Assembly: GCA_900318645.1 (NCBI GenBank)
Contig: ONLH01000008.1
Coordinates: forward strand, 62,001-126,000
Direction: 5' to 3'
Source of the DNA: an uncultured Prevotellaceae bacterium
GTDB lineage: Bacteria > Bacteroidota > Bacteroidia > Bacteroidales > Muribaculaceae
DNA: 64,000 bases
Shown here: positions 53,054-62,333 of the stretch, piece after piece
Layout of the letters: every line of letters begins with the position of its first letter
Numbering within the stretch: the stretch's first letter is position 1
The notes under the pieces: model-generated
The model's database searches: none
What the model saw: only the letters and a program-made list of their open reading frames with translations
Told to the model about the DNA's origin: nothing
Position numbers and translations under genes: made by a program

Positions 53054-54301
53054 TTAGAGCTGGGCTATCGCATCGTCCATGTAGTCGGGCATGTCGGCGG
53101 CTACATCGGGATTGGGCAGATTGTCATGCATGTTATCGTGGTCGTTGTCATCGAGCTGGCTCATGGCAAAGTCATGAAGCTCACCATAGGTGGACATGTT
53201 GCCGTTGCCCTCTTCAACAACGATATCGTCCCTCGAGAGGTCGCCAGAGTCATCGACATCAATCACAGCTACGTCGGCAAGATTGTCACCGTCCAGGTCC
53301 AAGCCACGTACCACATGACCGTCGAACTCGCCATAACCCACGATGCGAACCACGTCATCTGAAATGAAATTCTCAAAGTTGTCCTTGTGGGGAGCGTCAG
53401 GAGAACTCTTTACGCCATTGGCCATTGCCACGTCATTGGCTGCCTTGAGATTGAACATCTCATCGAGAGCGAAGGCGTCATTGCTGTCGGCATCTTCATC
53501 CAATTCTGCAAGGGCGATGTCTTCGTCACTCTCCTCGTCAATCATGGCGATGTCCTGAACCAACTCGTTGTCATCTTCGGCTACGACAACATCCTCATCA
53601 GCTTCATCGGCAAGAGCAAACCCTTCTTCAGCCTCGCGAATGTCGGCCTGGATGAAACCTTCGTTAGTTTCATATACTGGTACTTCGGCGACATCCTGGT
53701 CCATGACTTGATCCGGCTCGACATCAGCTTGAGCGAAGGCATCAGCACCCTCATCGTCAATATCAGAATCCGGCTCAATCGTGTCGTCCATCGCGATGTC
53801 CTCGACATCAACTTGGTTAGCATCAACCTCGGGACGTACCATGTCGGCAAAATGGTTCTGCTCTTCTTCGGTCATGGAATCCCATTCATCAGCGGTATAG
53901 GTGCTGAAGATGGCACCATGCCAATGGAAGACGCCGCCAGGTCCCACCTGCTCGCGAGCTTCGGCAAAAGCCTGCTCAAAGGTCAGGTCATCGCTGATGT
54001 CAGCAACATTCAGTTCATTCTGCACATCACCGATTAGATCTTCCTGAGGTTGGAGCACGTTCTCCTCGGCAGCCCTTGGAGCTGCTTTGTCTTCGGCTTC
54101 GCTGGCAGGAGTTGCAGGCTTAGCATCGGCACTCAATGCGATGGTGTGCTGTGCCAACAGAGCGCCGGCTCCCAGCAATATACCCGTGGAGCCACCAATG
54201 GTAACAGGCTTCCAAGCCTTCTCCACAATATTCTTCATAACACCCTCTTTAGAATTTCCTTGTTGGGCGCTACCCGTGTAGATTGTTTCTTCGTTTACCA
54301 T
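53054..54301 (-). CDS. highly acidic membrane-anchored protein, Bacteroidales-specific
   Basis: A 415-residue protein with no enzyme domain that I recognise. A short N-terminal cytoplasmic part ends in a single hydrophobic segment (about 35-51, TIGGSTGILLGAGALLA). After a linker comes a small conserved block, LTFEQAFAEAREQVGPGGVFHWHG plus FSTYTADEWDSM (about 105-142), known to me from related Bacteroidales proteins. Residues about 163-285 are extremely acidic and partly repetitive. Later, DLDGDNLADVAVIDVDDSGD (about 329-348) resembles calcium-binding loops, and the protein ends MPDYMDDAIAQL. It is encoded 30 bp before the exported caspase from its own promoter. A Ca2+-loaded extracytoplasmic partner or substrate is possible; this is speculation. 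Confidence 0.6.
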   Translation of the reverse strand: MVNEETIYTGSAQQGNSKEGVMKNIVEKAWKPVTIGGSTGILLGAGALLAQHTIALSADAKPATPASEAEDKAAPRAAEENVLQPQEDLIGDVQNELNVADISDDLTFEQAFAEAREQVGPGGVFHWHGAIFSTYTADEWDSMTEEEQNHFADMVRPEVDANQVDVEDIAMDDTIEPDSDIDDEGADAFAQADVEPDQVMDQDVAEVPVYETNEGFIQADIREAEEGFALADEADEDVVVAEDDNELVQDIAMIDEESDEDIALAELDEDADSNDAFALDEMFNLKAANDVAMANGVKSSPDAPHKDNFENFISDDVVRIVGYGEFDGHVVRGLDLDGDNLADVAVIDVDDSGDLSRDDIVVEEGNGNMSTYGELHDFAMSQLDDNDHDNMHDNLPNPDVAADMPDYMDDAIAQL

Positions 54302-54340
54302 AATCTTTCAATTTTAGTTCCGTTAATAATTTTGTCAATG

Positions 54341-54373
54341 CAAAATTAGTCATCGGCTATTGAGAAATCCAAA
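54341..54373 (-). promoter_or_regulatory. internal promoter of the signalling cluster
   Basis: Minus-strand TTTG (54373-54370), 21-bp spacer, TAATTTTG (54348-54341), 39 bp before the acidic-protein start. It would drive the acidic protein, caspase and downstream genes. Confidence 0.6.
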
Positions 54374-54424
54374 CAAAAATGTGTATAATGGACAAAATAG
54401 CGGGATTAATGTATGAAATGACGA

Positions 54425-55102
54425 TCACTTGTATTTAGCCTTGCATCCAGGGCAGTTATTGTTCTGATGAAGCAGGTCATAATCCACAAATCCCATGAAC
54501 CGTCCACACTTGGGACAAACATAGTCACGCTGGAATTGTTTCTTGAGTTGTTCCTGCTTATCGATAGCCCGATCGGTAGCCTGGCGGTAGAAGCCGTAGG
54601 CCATAATCAGCAACGCAATTACAGTGAATGTGATAGAGTAAGGACGTATTGCCTCGCTTAGTGCAATCAGCACACCACCCAGCATGGTCATGAAAATAGG
54701 GATACGGGCCAAGAGGTTGTTGGTCTGCTGGCGTTTCCTGATGGCCAGCGTGCTGCTGTTATATTTTTCCCAAATGGCTTTGAGCGGCGTAATGTCAACG
54801 ATATTGGGCTTAATCTGCTCCAGAATCTCGTTGAGAGGCAGCAGGTAACGGCTCTGACCGAGCTGTACCTTGTCGTCCCGGGTAATCCTCTTGGTTTGAA
54901 TTTCAATACCGTTGACCCAAGTCACGTTGGCTGCCTTGATGTTCTTGATCACAAAGGTGTTATCATCGATTGCAGTGAGCTGGCAATGCTGACGGCTGAC
55001 GTCCACGGGGACACTCGCCGCTTCACCATAGAGTTTCACCTGAGTGCCATCGACCACCTTGAGCTTTGCAGTCGCGCCGTCTCTTCCGATTATCAGTTCC
55101 AT
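54425..55102 (-). CDS. FHA-domain membrane protein with C-terminal zinc ribbon
   Basis: A 225-residue protein. The N-terminal half (about 1-95) is an FHA domain: MELIIGRDG, DVSRQHCQL core, VTWVNGIEI and DKVQLGQSRYLLPL. Two membrane helices follow (about 132-150 and 152-168, IPIFMTMLGGVLIALSEAI then SITFTVIALLIMAYGFY). The C-terminus is a zinc ribbon YVCPKCGRFMGF...NCPGCKAKYK (two CxxC pairs). It binds phosphothreonine proteins at the inner face of the membrane, presumably substrates of the cluster's kinase. It lies 5 bp after the LytTR gene. Confidence 0.85.
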   Translation of the reverse strand: MELIIGRDGATAKLKVVDGTQVKLYGEAASVPVDVSRQHCQLTAIDDNTFVIKNIKAANVTWVNGIEIQTKRITRDDKVQLGQSRYLLPLNEILEQIKPNIVDITPLKAIWEKYNSSTLAIRKRQQTNNLLARIPIFMTMLGGVLIALSEAIRPYSITFTVIALLIMAYGFYRQATDRAIDKQEQLKKQFQRDYVCPKCGRFMGFVDYDLLHQNNNCPGCKAKYK

Positions 55103-55107
55103 TGAGC

Positions 55108-55473
55108 TTAAATCTTGATGTGGGCCATTATTTCCTTGAGGTTCTTTAATGCTTCTTTGGAAACATCAAGCTGGAAGGAGAAGTTGTTGAAATCAGAAAG
55201 CACTAATTGTTTCTTGAGCGGGTTGATTCGATAGACATAGCTCAAGTTGATGATATACTTCTTGCCGATACGAGCAAAAAGGCACTTCTTTTCCTTCAAG
55301 CGCTGTGCCAGGACATCTTCCATCTGGCCGAGGTTCATGCACACTGCGCTCTTGAGCTTATTGGTCGTCACGATATAGGTATAGTTGCCATCCGCTTCAT
55401 AATATACGATGCGTGGCACGTCTATACGCAACAACTCATCACGAGAATTGAATATTAAACGTTGTTGTTCCAT
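55108..55473 (-). CDS. LytTR DNA-binding regulator
   Basis: A 121-residue protein from ATG 55473 (a TTG at 55476 precedes it). It is almost entirely a LytTR domain: DVPRIVYYEADGNYTYIVT, MNLGQMEDVLAQRLKEKKCLFARIGKKYIINLSYVYRINPLKKQLVLSD. There is no receiver domain, so it is a stand-alone DNA-binding factor and not a two-component regulator. It is the first gene of the signalling cluster, transcribed from its own promoter. It may control the cluster or be controlled by it; the target sites are not visible. Confidence 0.9.
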   Translation of the reverse strand: MEQQRLIFNSRDELLRIDVPRIVYYEADGNYTYIVTTNKLKSAVCMNLGQMEDVLAQRLKEKKCLFARIGKKYIINLSYVYRINPLKKQLVLSDFNNFSFQLDVSKEALKNLKEIMAHIKI

Positions 55474-55528
55474 CAAAGCACAATTTATCAGATTAAGAGT
55501 AAAACTTGACTAAATCTTTAAGCAACTG

Positions 55529-55558
55529 CAAAAATACTACATTTTTAGGAAATATCAA
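55529..55558 (-). promoter_or_regulatory. promoter of the LytTR-FHA unit
   Basis: Minus-strand TTG (55558-55556), 19-bp spacer, TATTTTTG (55536-55529), 55 bp before the LytTR start. It can serve as first promoter of the cluster. Confidence 0.55.
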
Positions 55559-55643
55559 GAACGAATAACACATATTTTAAAAAAAGAAAGGAATACGGCA
55601 TTCAAGGTACCCAAAACTACTGAAAAATGAGAGGTTAGGCATA

Positions 55644-55677
55644 AGAAAACCCCTGTCGACGCACTCGCCGACAGGGG
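55644..55677 (-). terminator. groES-groEL terminator
   Basis: CCCCTGTCG (55650-55658) pairs with CGACAGGGG (55669-55677); the minus-strand tail is TTTTCTTAT. Confidence 0.85.
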
Positions 55678-55721
55678 CAACCATATAAAACTATAATGCT
55701 ATGAAACAGCCTTGGGGAAAA

Positions 55722-57404
<1,683 letters not shown>

Positions 57405-57409
57405 CTAAA

Positions 57410-57682
57410 TTATTCCACGACGATGGCCAGGATGTCGTTCTGACGCATCATTAACAGTTTCTCACCGTCAATCTCGATTTCATTGCCAGCATACTTGCCA
57501 TAGAGCACGGTATCACCGGGCTTGACGATCATTTCCTCGTCCTTGGTGCCATTACCAGCGGCACGCACTTTGCCCTTGAGAGGTTTTTCCTTTGCACTGT
57601 CGGGGATGATGATGCCGCCGACAACTTCTTCAGCCTTAGCCGGTTCGATGAGAACGCGGTCATTTAATGGTTTAATAGTCAT
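57410..57682 (-). CDS. groES: co-chaperonin GroES
   Basis: A 90-residue co-chaperonin that caps the GroEL ring. It shows [30 protein letters not shown] (mobile loop), [10 protein letters not shown] and [33 protein letters not shown]. The length is typical. Start ATG 57682. The upstream region has AT-rich sequence but no clear TAnnTTTG box, so a stress promoter with another consensus is possible. Confidence 0.97.
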   Translation of the reverse strand: MTIKPLNDRVLIEPAKAEEVVGGIIIPDSAKEKPLKGKVRAAGNGTKDEEMIVKPGDTVLYGKYAGNEIEIDGEKLLMMRQNDILAIVVE

Positions 57683-57736
57683 GATTACTTTTTACGGTTT
57701 TAAACAGTTATTATTATGTTGAGTTTTCTCTTCATG

Positions 57737-57762
57737 TAGAGACGCAAAAATTTGCGTCTCAC
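57737..57762. repeat. GAGACGCAA palindromic repeat, copy 2
   Basis: GAGACGCAAA (57739-57748) pairs perfectly with TTTGCGTCTC (57751-57760). The core is the same as in the copy at 34909-34935, which supports a dispersed palindromic element. Confidence 0.6.
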
Positions 57763-57926
57763 GTTGTCAGCATATAACTGATAACACAACCGCTAGACTG
57801 CAACGAGTGTGCCAACGCCCTATAAAGTGACAAGTGGGCGACAAATTGTCACCCACCTGCCAAATAAGTCAACAACATGAGTAAAATTTCAACCTTACAG
57901 CCCCACACCCAAGGCAGAAACCATCT

Positions 57927-58046
57927 CACGCTAAGTCGCCAAGCCGCTAAGATATTAAGGCTTGTTCGCAAGAGGCTCGCAAAATTATAATAATTGCGAG
58001 CCCCTTGCGAGCAATAAAAGACTTAGCGACTTGGCGACTTAGCGTG
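57927..58046. repeat. nested inverted-repeat element, about 120 bp
   Basis: The 25-bp outer arms (57927-57951 and 58022-58046) are complementary at 24 positions. Nested inside, arms 57965-57982 and 57994-58011 match at 16 of 18. It contains no ORF. The composition differs from the flanking AT-rich sequence. The rest of 57763-58110 shows nothing else. Confidence 0.65.
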
Positions 58047-58110
58047 CACTCAAGAATGCGGATGCCCCACTAAACTCTAAACTGCAAGCTCAGCGAGCAT
58101 CAACACACGG

Positions 58111-59496
58111 TTAAATGAGGGAGAGGACGATTTGTTTGACGTCGTGGCCGAGGCGTTCGGCTTCTTCCATTGTGTGGGCCTCGCTGTAGATGCGGATGAT
58201 GGGCTCGGTGTTGCTCTTACGCAGGTGTACCCAGCTGTCGGCGAAGTCGATTTTCACACCGTCGATGGTGGTCATCTGCTCGCCCTGGTAGTGCTTCTCG
58301 ACGGCCTTGAGGATGGCGTCAACGTCCATTTCAGGCTTGAGTTCGAGCTTGGTCTTGGCAATGCTGTATTGCGGATAGGTGGCCTTCAACTGGCTGACGG
58401 TCTTGCCGCTCTTGGCCAGAAGTGACAGGAAAAGGGCCACGCCAACGAGGGCATCGCGGCCGTAGTGGCTTGCGGGATAGATGACACCGCCGTTGCCCTC
58501 ACCACCGATGACGGCACCCGTGCGGCGCATCTCGGTCGTCACGTTGACCTCACCGACTGCAGCTGCCGTGTAAGTGCAACCATGGTTGTTGGTCACGTCA
58601 CGCAAGGCGCGCGATGAGGACAGGTTGCTCACAGTGGAGCCGGGCGTGTGGGCCAAGACATAGTCAGCAACAGCCACCAGGGTATATTCCTCGACAAAGA
58701 ACTCACCGTTCTCCATGATGATGGCTAGACGGTCCACATCGGGATCCACGACAAAGCCGACATCGGCCTTGCCCTGACGCATGAAGTCGCTGATGGCGGT
58801 GAGGTTTTCAGGGATAGGCTCTGGTGTATGGCCGAAGTTACCCGTGGGGTCACAGAAGAGTTTCTCCACCTTCTTCACACCCAAGGCCTGCAGCAACAGG
58901 GGTATGGCGACACCACCCACCGAGTTAACAGCATCGACAGCTACTGTGAAGTCGGCTTTGCGGATCGCTTCAACGTCCACGAGATCAAGTGCCAACACCT
59001 GATCAATGTGACGACGGAGCCAGGTATAGTTCTTCTGCTCGCGTCCCAGGTGGTCCACGTCGGCATAGTCAAAGTCCTCGGCCTCAGCGAGACGGAGTAC
59101 TTCCTTACCCTCGGCATCGGTGAGGAATTCGCCGTTGTGGTTGAGAAGCTTGAGGGCATTCCACTGCTTGGGGTTGTGCGAAGCCGTGATGATGATGCCG
59201 CCACAGGCGTGCTCACCCACTACCGCCAATTCGGTGGTAGGAGTGGTGGCAAGGCCGATGTTGACCACATCAAAGCCCATGCCCATGAGTGTGCCGACAA
59301 CGGTGTTCAGTACCATGCGACCTGACAAACGTGCGTCACGACCGACGACGATGACATTGGACTGCACGGGAGAGTTGCGACGCATGAAGGTGGCGTATGC
59401 CGAAGTGAATTTGACGATATCGAGCGGCGAAAGGCCTTCACCGGCTTTCCCGCCGATGGTGCCGCGAATGCCTGAAATAGACTTGATTAATGACAT
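58111..59496 (-). CDS. glmM: phosphoglucosamine mutase
   Basis: A 461-residue alpha-D-phosphohexomutase. It converts glucosamine 6-phosphate to glucosamine 1-phosphate for UDP-GlcNAc and peptidoglycan synthesis. Motifs: SISGIRGTIGG, active-site serine loop IITASHNPKQWNALK, metal-binding DPDVDRLAI, sugar-binding GGEGNGGVIYP, and phosphate-binding RKSNTEPIIRIYSEA. The GEGNGG sugar loop and presence in a single copy favour GlmM over phosphomannomutase, but annotation as phosphoglucomutase/phosphomannomutase is also found for relatives. A short tandem repeat separates it from the downstream DUF4827 gene's end. Confidence 0.9.
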   Translation of the reverse strand: MSLIKSISGIRGTIGGKAGEGLSPLDIVKFTSAYATFMRRNSPVQSNVIVVGRDARLSGRMVLNTVVGTLMGMGFDVVNIGLATTPTTELAVVGEHACGGIIITASHNPKQWNALKLLNHNGEFLTDAEGKEVLRLAEAEDFDYADVDHLGREQKNYTWLRRHIDQVLALDLVDVEAIRKADFTVAVDAVNSVGGVAIPLLLQALGVKKVEKLFCDPTGNFGHTPEPIPENLTAISDFMRQGKADVGFVVDPDVDRLAIIMENGEFFVEEYTLVAVADYVLAHTPGSTVSNLSSSRALRDVTNNHGCTYTAAAVGEVNVTTEMRRTGAVIGGEGNGGVIYPASHYGRDALVGVALFLSLLAKSGKTVSQLKATYPQYSIAKTKLELKPEMDVDAILKAVEKHYQGEQMTTIDGVKIDFADSWVHLRKSNTEPIIRIYSEAHTMEEAERLGHDVKQIVLSLI

Positions 59497-59502
59497 TTTT
59501 TT

Positions 59503-59543
59503 AGTTAGAAGTTAGAAGTGAAGAGTTAGAAGTGAAGAGTTAA
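59503..59543. repeat. 14-bp tandem repeat
   Basis: AGTTAGAAGTGAAG occurs twice in a row at 59510-59537, preceded by a partial copy (59503-59509) and followed by AGTTA. It lies directly upstream of the glmM start. Confidence 0.7.
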
Positions 59544-59597
59544 TAATTGGCATCAGCCATTGATGTCATGTCTCCTCACTTATGACTCTTCACTGAT

Positions 59598-60176
59598 TTA
59601 TATCATGCTGTGGTAGTAGCGAACATGGTAGAAGAACGGAGTGACATAGGAAATCTCACCAGTAAAGCCATACTGTGACTTGATGATAAGATTCACCTCA
59701 CACTCCACACCGAGGAAAAGCAGAGGGAACTGCAGGCCATAGCCCCATTGTGCAGAGCTGGGAAGCGTGTAGTCGGCATAATTAAACGAGCAGGATGTCG
59801 CATCCATCGTATTCTCGTTGCCACTATAAACAGTCCAGGTGCCATCGGCATACCATGTGGCAAGGTTATAGCGAGAATAACGGAAATAGATAGGTTCGTT
59901 GTTCTTGGCCTTATCATTTTTCCGGTCACCGGCATTAAGTACCTGCATAAAGACATTACCGTCAGCGTCAACACGATAGAATGGTGCGTCCTCCCCCACC
60001 TCAAAGAGGGTATCCTTGGGGACGGACATCACTACGCGGTAGTTGGCAAGATAGGCATTGACGGCATTGCGTTCCTCATTTAGTCGGTCGGCATAACTCT
60101 GGTCGTTGTTGCAGGCTGAAAGCAGCATGAGGGCAGCAAAGCCCATCAGGAAGCAATAAATGATTCTGTTTCTCAT
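59598..60176 (-). CDS. DUF4827 lipoprotein
   Basis: A 192-residue lipoprotein with lipobox LLSAC after MRNRIIYCFLMGFAALM. The mature part shows SYADRLNEERNAVNAYLANYRV, VFMQVLNAGDRK, IYFRYSRYNLATW and YGLQFPLLFLGVECEVNLIIKSQYGFT, then PFFYHVRYYHSMI. It matches DUF4827, a Bacteroidales family with an FKBP-like fold, but no proline-isomerase activity is established. The stop of the DHH gene lies 3 bp before its start, so both are in one operon. The same order, DHH-DUF4827-glmM, is one I recall from other Bacteroidales. Confidence 0.8.
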   Translation of the reverse strand: MRNRIIYCFLMGFAALMLLSACNNDQSYADRLNEERNAVNAYLANYRVVMSVPKDTLFEVGEDAPFYRVDADGNVFMQVLNAGDRKNDKAKNNEPIYFRYSRYNLATWYADGTWTVYSGNENTMDATSCSFNYADYTLPSSAQWGYGLQFPLLFLGVECEVNLIIKSQYGFTGEISYVTPFFYHVRYYHSMI

Positions 60177-60179
60177 TGA

Positions 60180-61238
60180 TTATTCTTGTTCTTGTATTGT
60201 TTGTTCTTGGGAATTGTCTTTATCAGGGAAGAGGTCAGCAAGTATCTGCTTGAACAAGGCGACCGCTTCGTCGAGTGAACACGTCAATTCACCACCTGCG
60301 GCATTAAAGTGACCACCGCCATTAAAGTATCGTGCACAGATGTCGCTCACCGAGAAATCTCCCTGGGAACGGCAAGACACCTTGATCTTGTCGGTATCCT
60401 CGCGCAGGAATACACTCCAATAGATTTCAGGAATGGCCAGCGGCTTATTGACAAGGGTTTCGGTATCACCACGATTATAGTTGAAACGCTCCAATTCCTC
60501 TTTGCTCAAGGTGATGAGCGCAGCGCCTTGCTCAGGGAAGAGCTGCATCTTCTCGCTCACAGCATAGCCCTGCAAACGGACGCTGTCGGCACTGAAGGTG
60601 TTCATCGCCTTGTTATAGAGGTTGATGCGGTCGATGCGGCGCTTCAAGATTGAGGCCAGTATCTCGTAGAACTCAGGATTGTCACAACTGTAGGCAAAAC
60701 CACCCGTGTCGGTCAGCAATCCCACATAGAGGCAGCTGGCGGCATGACGATCCATGAGGCGTAACAGTCCCATCTGCATGAGTACACGGAACACCAACTC
60801 GCATGTCGATGACGCGTCGGGATGCGAAATCATGATGTCAAAAGCATCATCAGGGTCAAGATGATGGTCAATGAGCACACGGCGCACCTTGAGCGGCTCT
60901 ACGAGTTCACCCAAGCGGTCGATGCGTTTCATTGAGTTGAAATCAAGGCAAAACAGGAGCTGAGCCTCGTTCAAGACGTTACGGGCGCGCAGTTCATGCT
61001 TGGTGAGTACCACCAGTTCCCGTACACCGGGAATAAATTCCAGCGACTTGGGGGCCATGTCGGGCGTGACAACCACCGCATCCTTGCCCAGCCTCCTGAG
61101 CACATGGCACAATGCCAATGACGAGCCCAACGCGTCACCATCGGGTGACTTGTGGCACGTGATGACGATGTGCTGCACGCCGTTGATGAAGGCACGCAAC
61201 CGCTCTATCGTTTTATCGTCAATAATCGAACTTATCAT
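60180..61238 (-). CDS. DHH family phosphoesterase (NrnA-like)
   Basis: A 352-residue DHH/DHHA1 protein that likely degrades short oligoribonucleotides, or pAp or cyclic-dinucleotide products. N-terminal DHH domain: VITCHKSPDGDALGSSLAL (metal-binding DxD), LFCLDFNS, and RVLIDHHLDP (DHH). The DHHA1 part ends with CARYFNGGGHFNAAGGELTC. These are the hallmarks of bifunctional oligoribonuclease/pAp phosphatases. The start is ATG 61238. It is 3 bp upstream of the DUF4827 gene. The substrate cannot be decided here. Confidence 0.9.
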   Translation of the reverse strand: MISSIIDDKTIERLRAFINGVQHIVITCHKSPDGDALGSSLALCHVLRRLGKDAVVVTPDMAPKSLEFIPGVRELVVLTKHELRARNVLNEAQLLFCLDFNSMKRIDRLGELVEPLKVRRVLIDHHLDPDDAFDIMISHPDASSTCELVFRVLMQMGLLRLMDRHAASCLYVGLLTDTGGFAYSCDNPEFYEILASILKRRIDRINLYNKAMNTFSADSVRLQGYAVSEKMQLFPEQGAALITLSKEELERFNYNRGDTETLVNKPLAIPEIYWSVFLREDTDKIKVSCRSQGDFSVSDICARYFNGGGHFNAAGGELTCSLDEAVALFKQILADLFPDKDNSQEQTIQEQE

Positions 61239-61261
61239 CGTCTTTTATTCGCATTAATCGG

Positions 61262-61269
61262 CAAAGGTA
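61262..61269 (-). promoter_or_regulatory. -7 box of the DHH-DUF4827 operon
   Basis: TACCTTTG on the minus strand, 23 bp from ATG 61238. No good -33 element. Confidence 0.45.
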
Positions 61270-61303
61270 ATGCTTTTTTGCCACATGGGGCATGAATACA
61301 GCA

Positions 61304-62224
61304 TTAATTTAAGTTAAGGCGAACGAAGACGGGATAATGGTCTGACGGCTGGCGGCGGGTATATTTGCTGAAGTTGATCTGCTGAGGTGCGTCATGGCCC
61401 TTGAGTTGGGCCGATGAATCAGCATTGGGAGCCCAGTAGCTGTTAGTGAGCACGCCATAGGACTCGACACGCATTGCCGGTGAGACAAAGATATGGTCGA
61501 TGCGGCTTTCGGTGTAGAGGTCGGTGTCAAACGAATTGAACGTGCCATTCTCGGCAAAACGTATCCTTGTAGCAAGGTAGGAGTCCTTCAAGAGGCCTGA
61601 ATTGGTAAAGATGCTATAGATCTCATCGTTCTGGTCAACGTTGAAGTCACCCGTGACGATAACCGGCGCCCCCTGAGCGATTTCGCGGATTTTATTGACG
61701 ATGAGTTTAGCACCTTCGCGTCGTGCAATCACGCCCACGTGGTCCATGTGAAGGTTGAAGAAAAAGAAGGCCTCGTCGTTGCTGGCTGTCTGAGCCGCAA
61801 ATTTGCCCCATGTACAGATGCGAATGCAGGCCGCATCCCATCCTAGCCCTGGGCGGTCGGGGGTCTCGCTGATCCAGAAGTTGCCCTGGTCGAGCAGCCT
61901 CAGCCGGTCGGTCTTATAGAAAATGGCGGCATACTCGCCACCCGTCTTACCATCATCACGGCCCACACCGATGTAGTCATAGCCGTCAAGGTCAGCAAGC
62001 ATGTCGTTGAGCTGGACATGAAGGACCTCTTGAGCACCGAAAATGTCAGGTGCCATGAAGTTCACCTGGTCACAGAGGACCTGACATCGTTTCTGCCACA
62101 CATTGCCGTTAATGCTGTCACTATTAGCCTTATATCTGATGTTATAGGATCCAACGAGCATCTGAGCCGAGAGTGATGCCACTGTAGCCAGCGAAAGAAT
62201 AACCGTTAAATAAAATCTGTTCAT
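61304..62224 (-). CDS. exported endonuclease/exonuclease/phosphatase-fold protein
   Basis: A 306-residue protein from ATG 62224 (MNRFYLTVILSLATVASLSA, a signal peptide); an upstream frame to 62287 lacks that and overlaps the promoters. The fold is endonuclease/exonuclease/phosphatase: VGSYNIRYKAN, DIFGAQEVL, FFFFNLHMDHVGVIARR, VIVTGDFNVDQND, ESRIDHIFVS and RRQPSDHYPVFV. All catalytic Asp, Glu, Asn and His positions of the family are visible. It may be a secreted DNase, phosphodiesterase or phosphoinositide-type phosphatase. Divergent from the MgtC gene. Confidence 0.85.
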   Translation of the reverse strand: MNRFYLTVILSLATVASLSAQMLVGSYNIRYKANSDSINGNVWQKRCQVLCDQVNFMAPDIFGAQEVLHVQLNDMLADLDGYDYIGVGRDDGKTGGEYAAIFYKTDRLRLLDQGNFWISETPDRPGLGWDAACIRICTWGKFAAQTASNDEAFFFFNLHMDHVGVIARREGAKLIVNKIREIAQGAPVIVTGDFNVDQNDEIYSIFTNSGLLKDSYLATRIRFAENGTFNSFDTDLYTESRIDHIFVSPAMRVESYGVLTNSYWAPNADSSAQLKGHDAPQQINFSKYTRRQPSDHYPVFVRLNLN

Positions 62225-62253
62225 ATTGTCGTCATCATTAATAATTGATGGCA

Positions 62254-62288
62254 CAAATTTAGCAAAAAAAGGATTACGTCGTTGCAAA
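62254..62288 (-). promoter_or_regulatory. promoter of the EEP-fold gene
   Basis: Minus-strand TAAATTTG (62261-62254), with TTTG (62288-62285) after a slightly long 23-bp spacer. It overlaps the divergent MgtC promoter. Confidence 0.35.
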
Positions 62289-62312
62289 AGTGGTCTAAAA
62301 ACAGTACTTTTG
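62282..62312 (+). promoter_or_regulatory. promoter of the MgtC gene
   Basis: TTG (62282-62284), 20-bp spacer, TACTTTTG (62305-62312), 21 bp before ATG 62334. This excludes the in-frame start at 62226. Confidence 0.55.
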
Positions 62313-62333
62313 TCGTTTACAATTCAATTAATT

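Noticed and set aside
46317..55476. Type VI secretion regulatory locus
   Set aside because: Kinase, phosphatase and FHA genes occur in T6SS loci, but no T6SS structural gene is in the window.
57927..58046. CRISPR array
   Set aside because: The repeats are inverted and nested, not regularly spaced direct repeats, and no cas gene is near.
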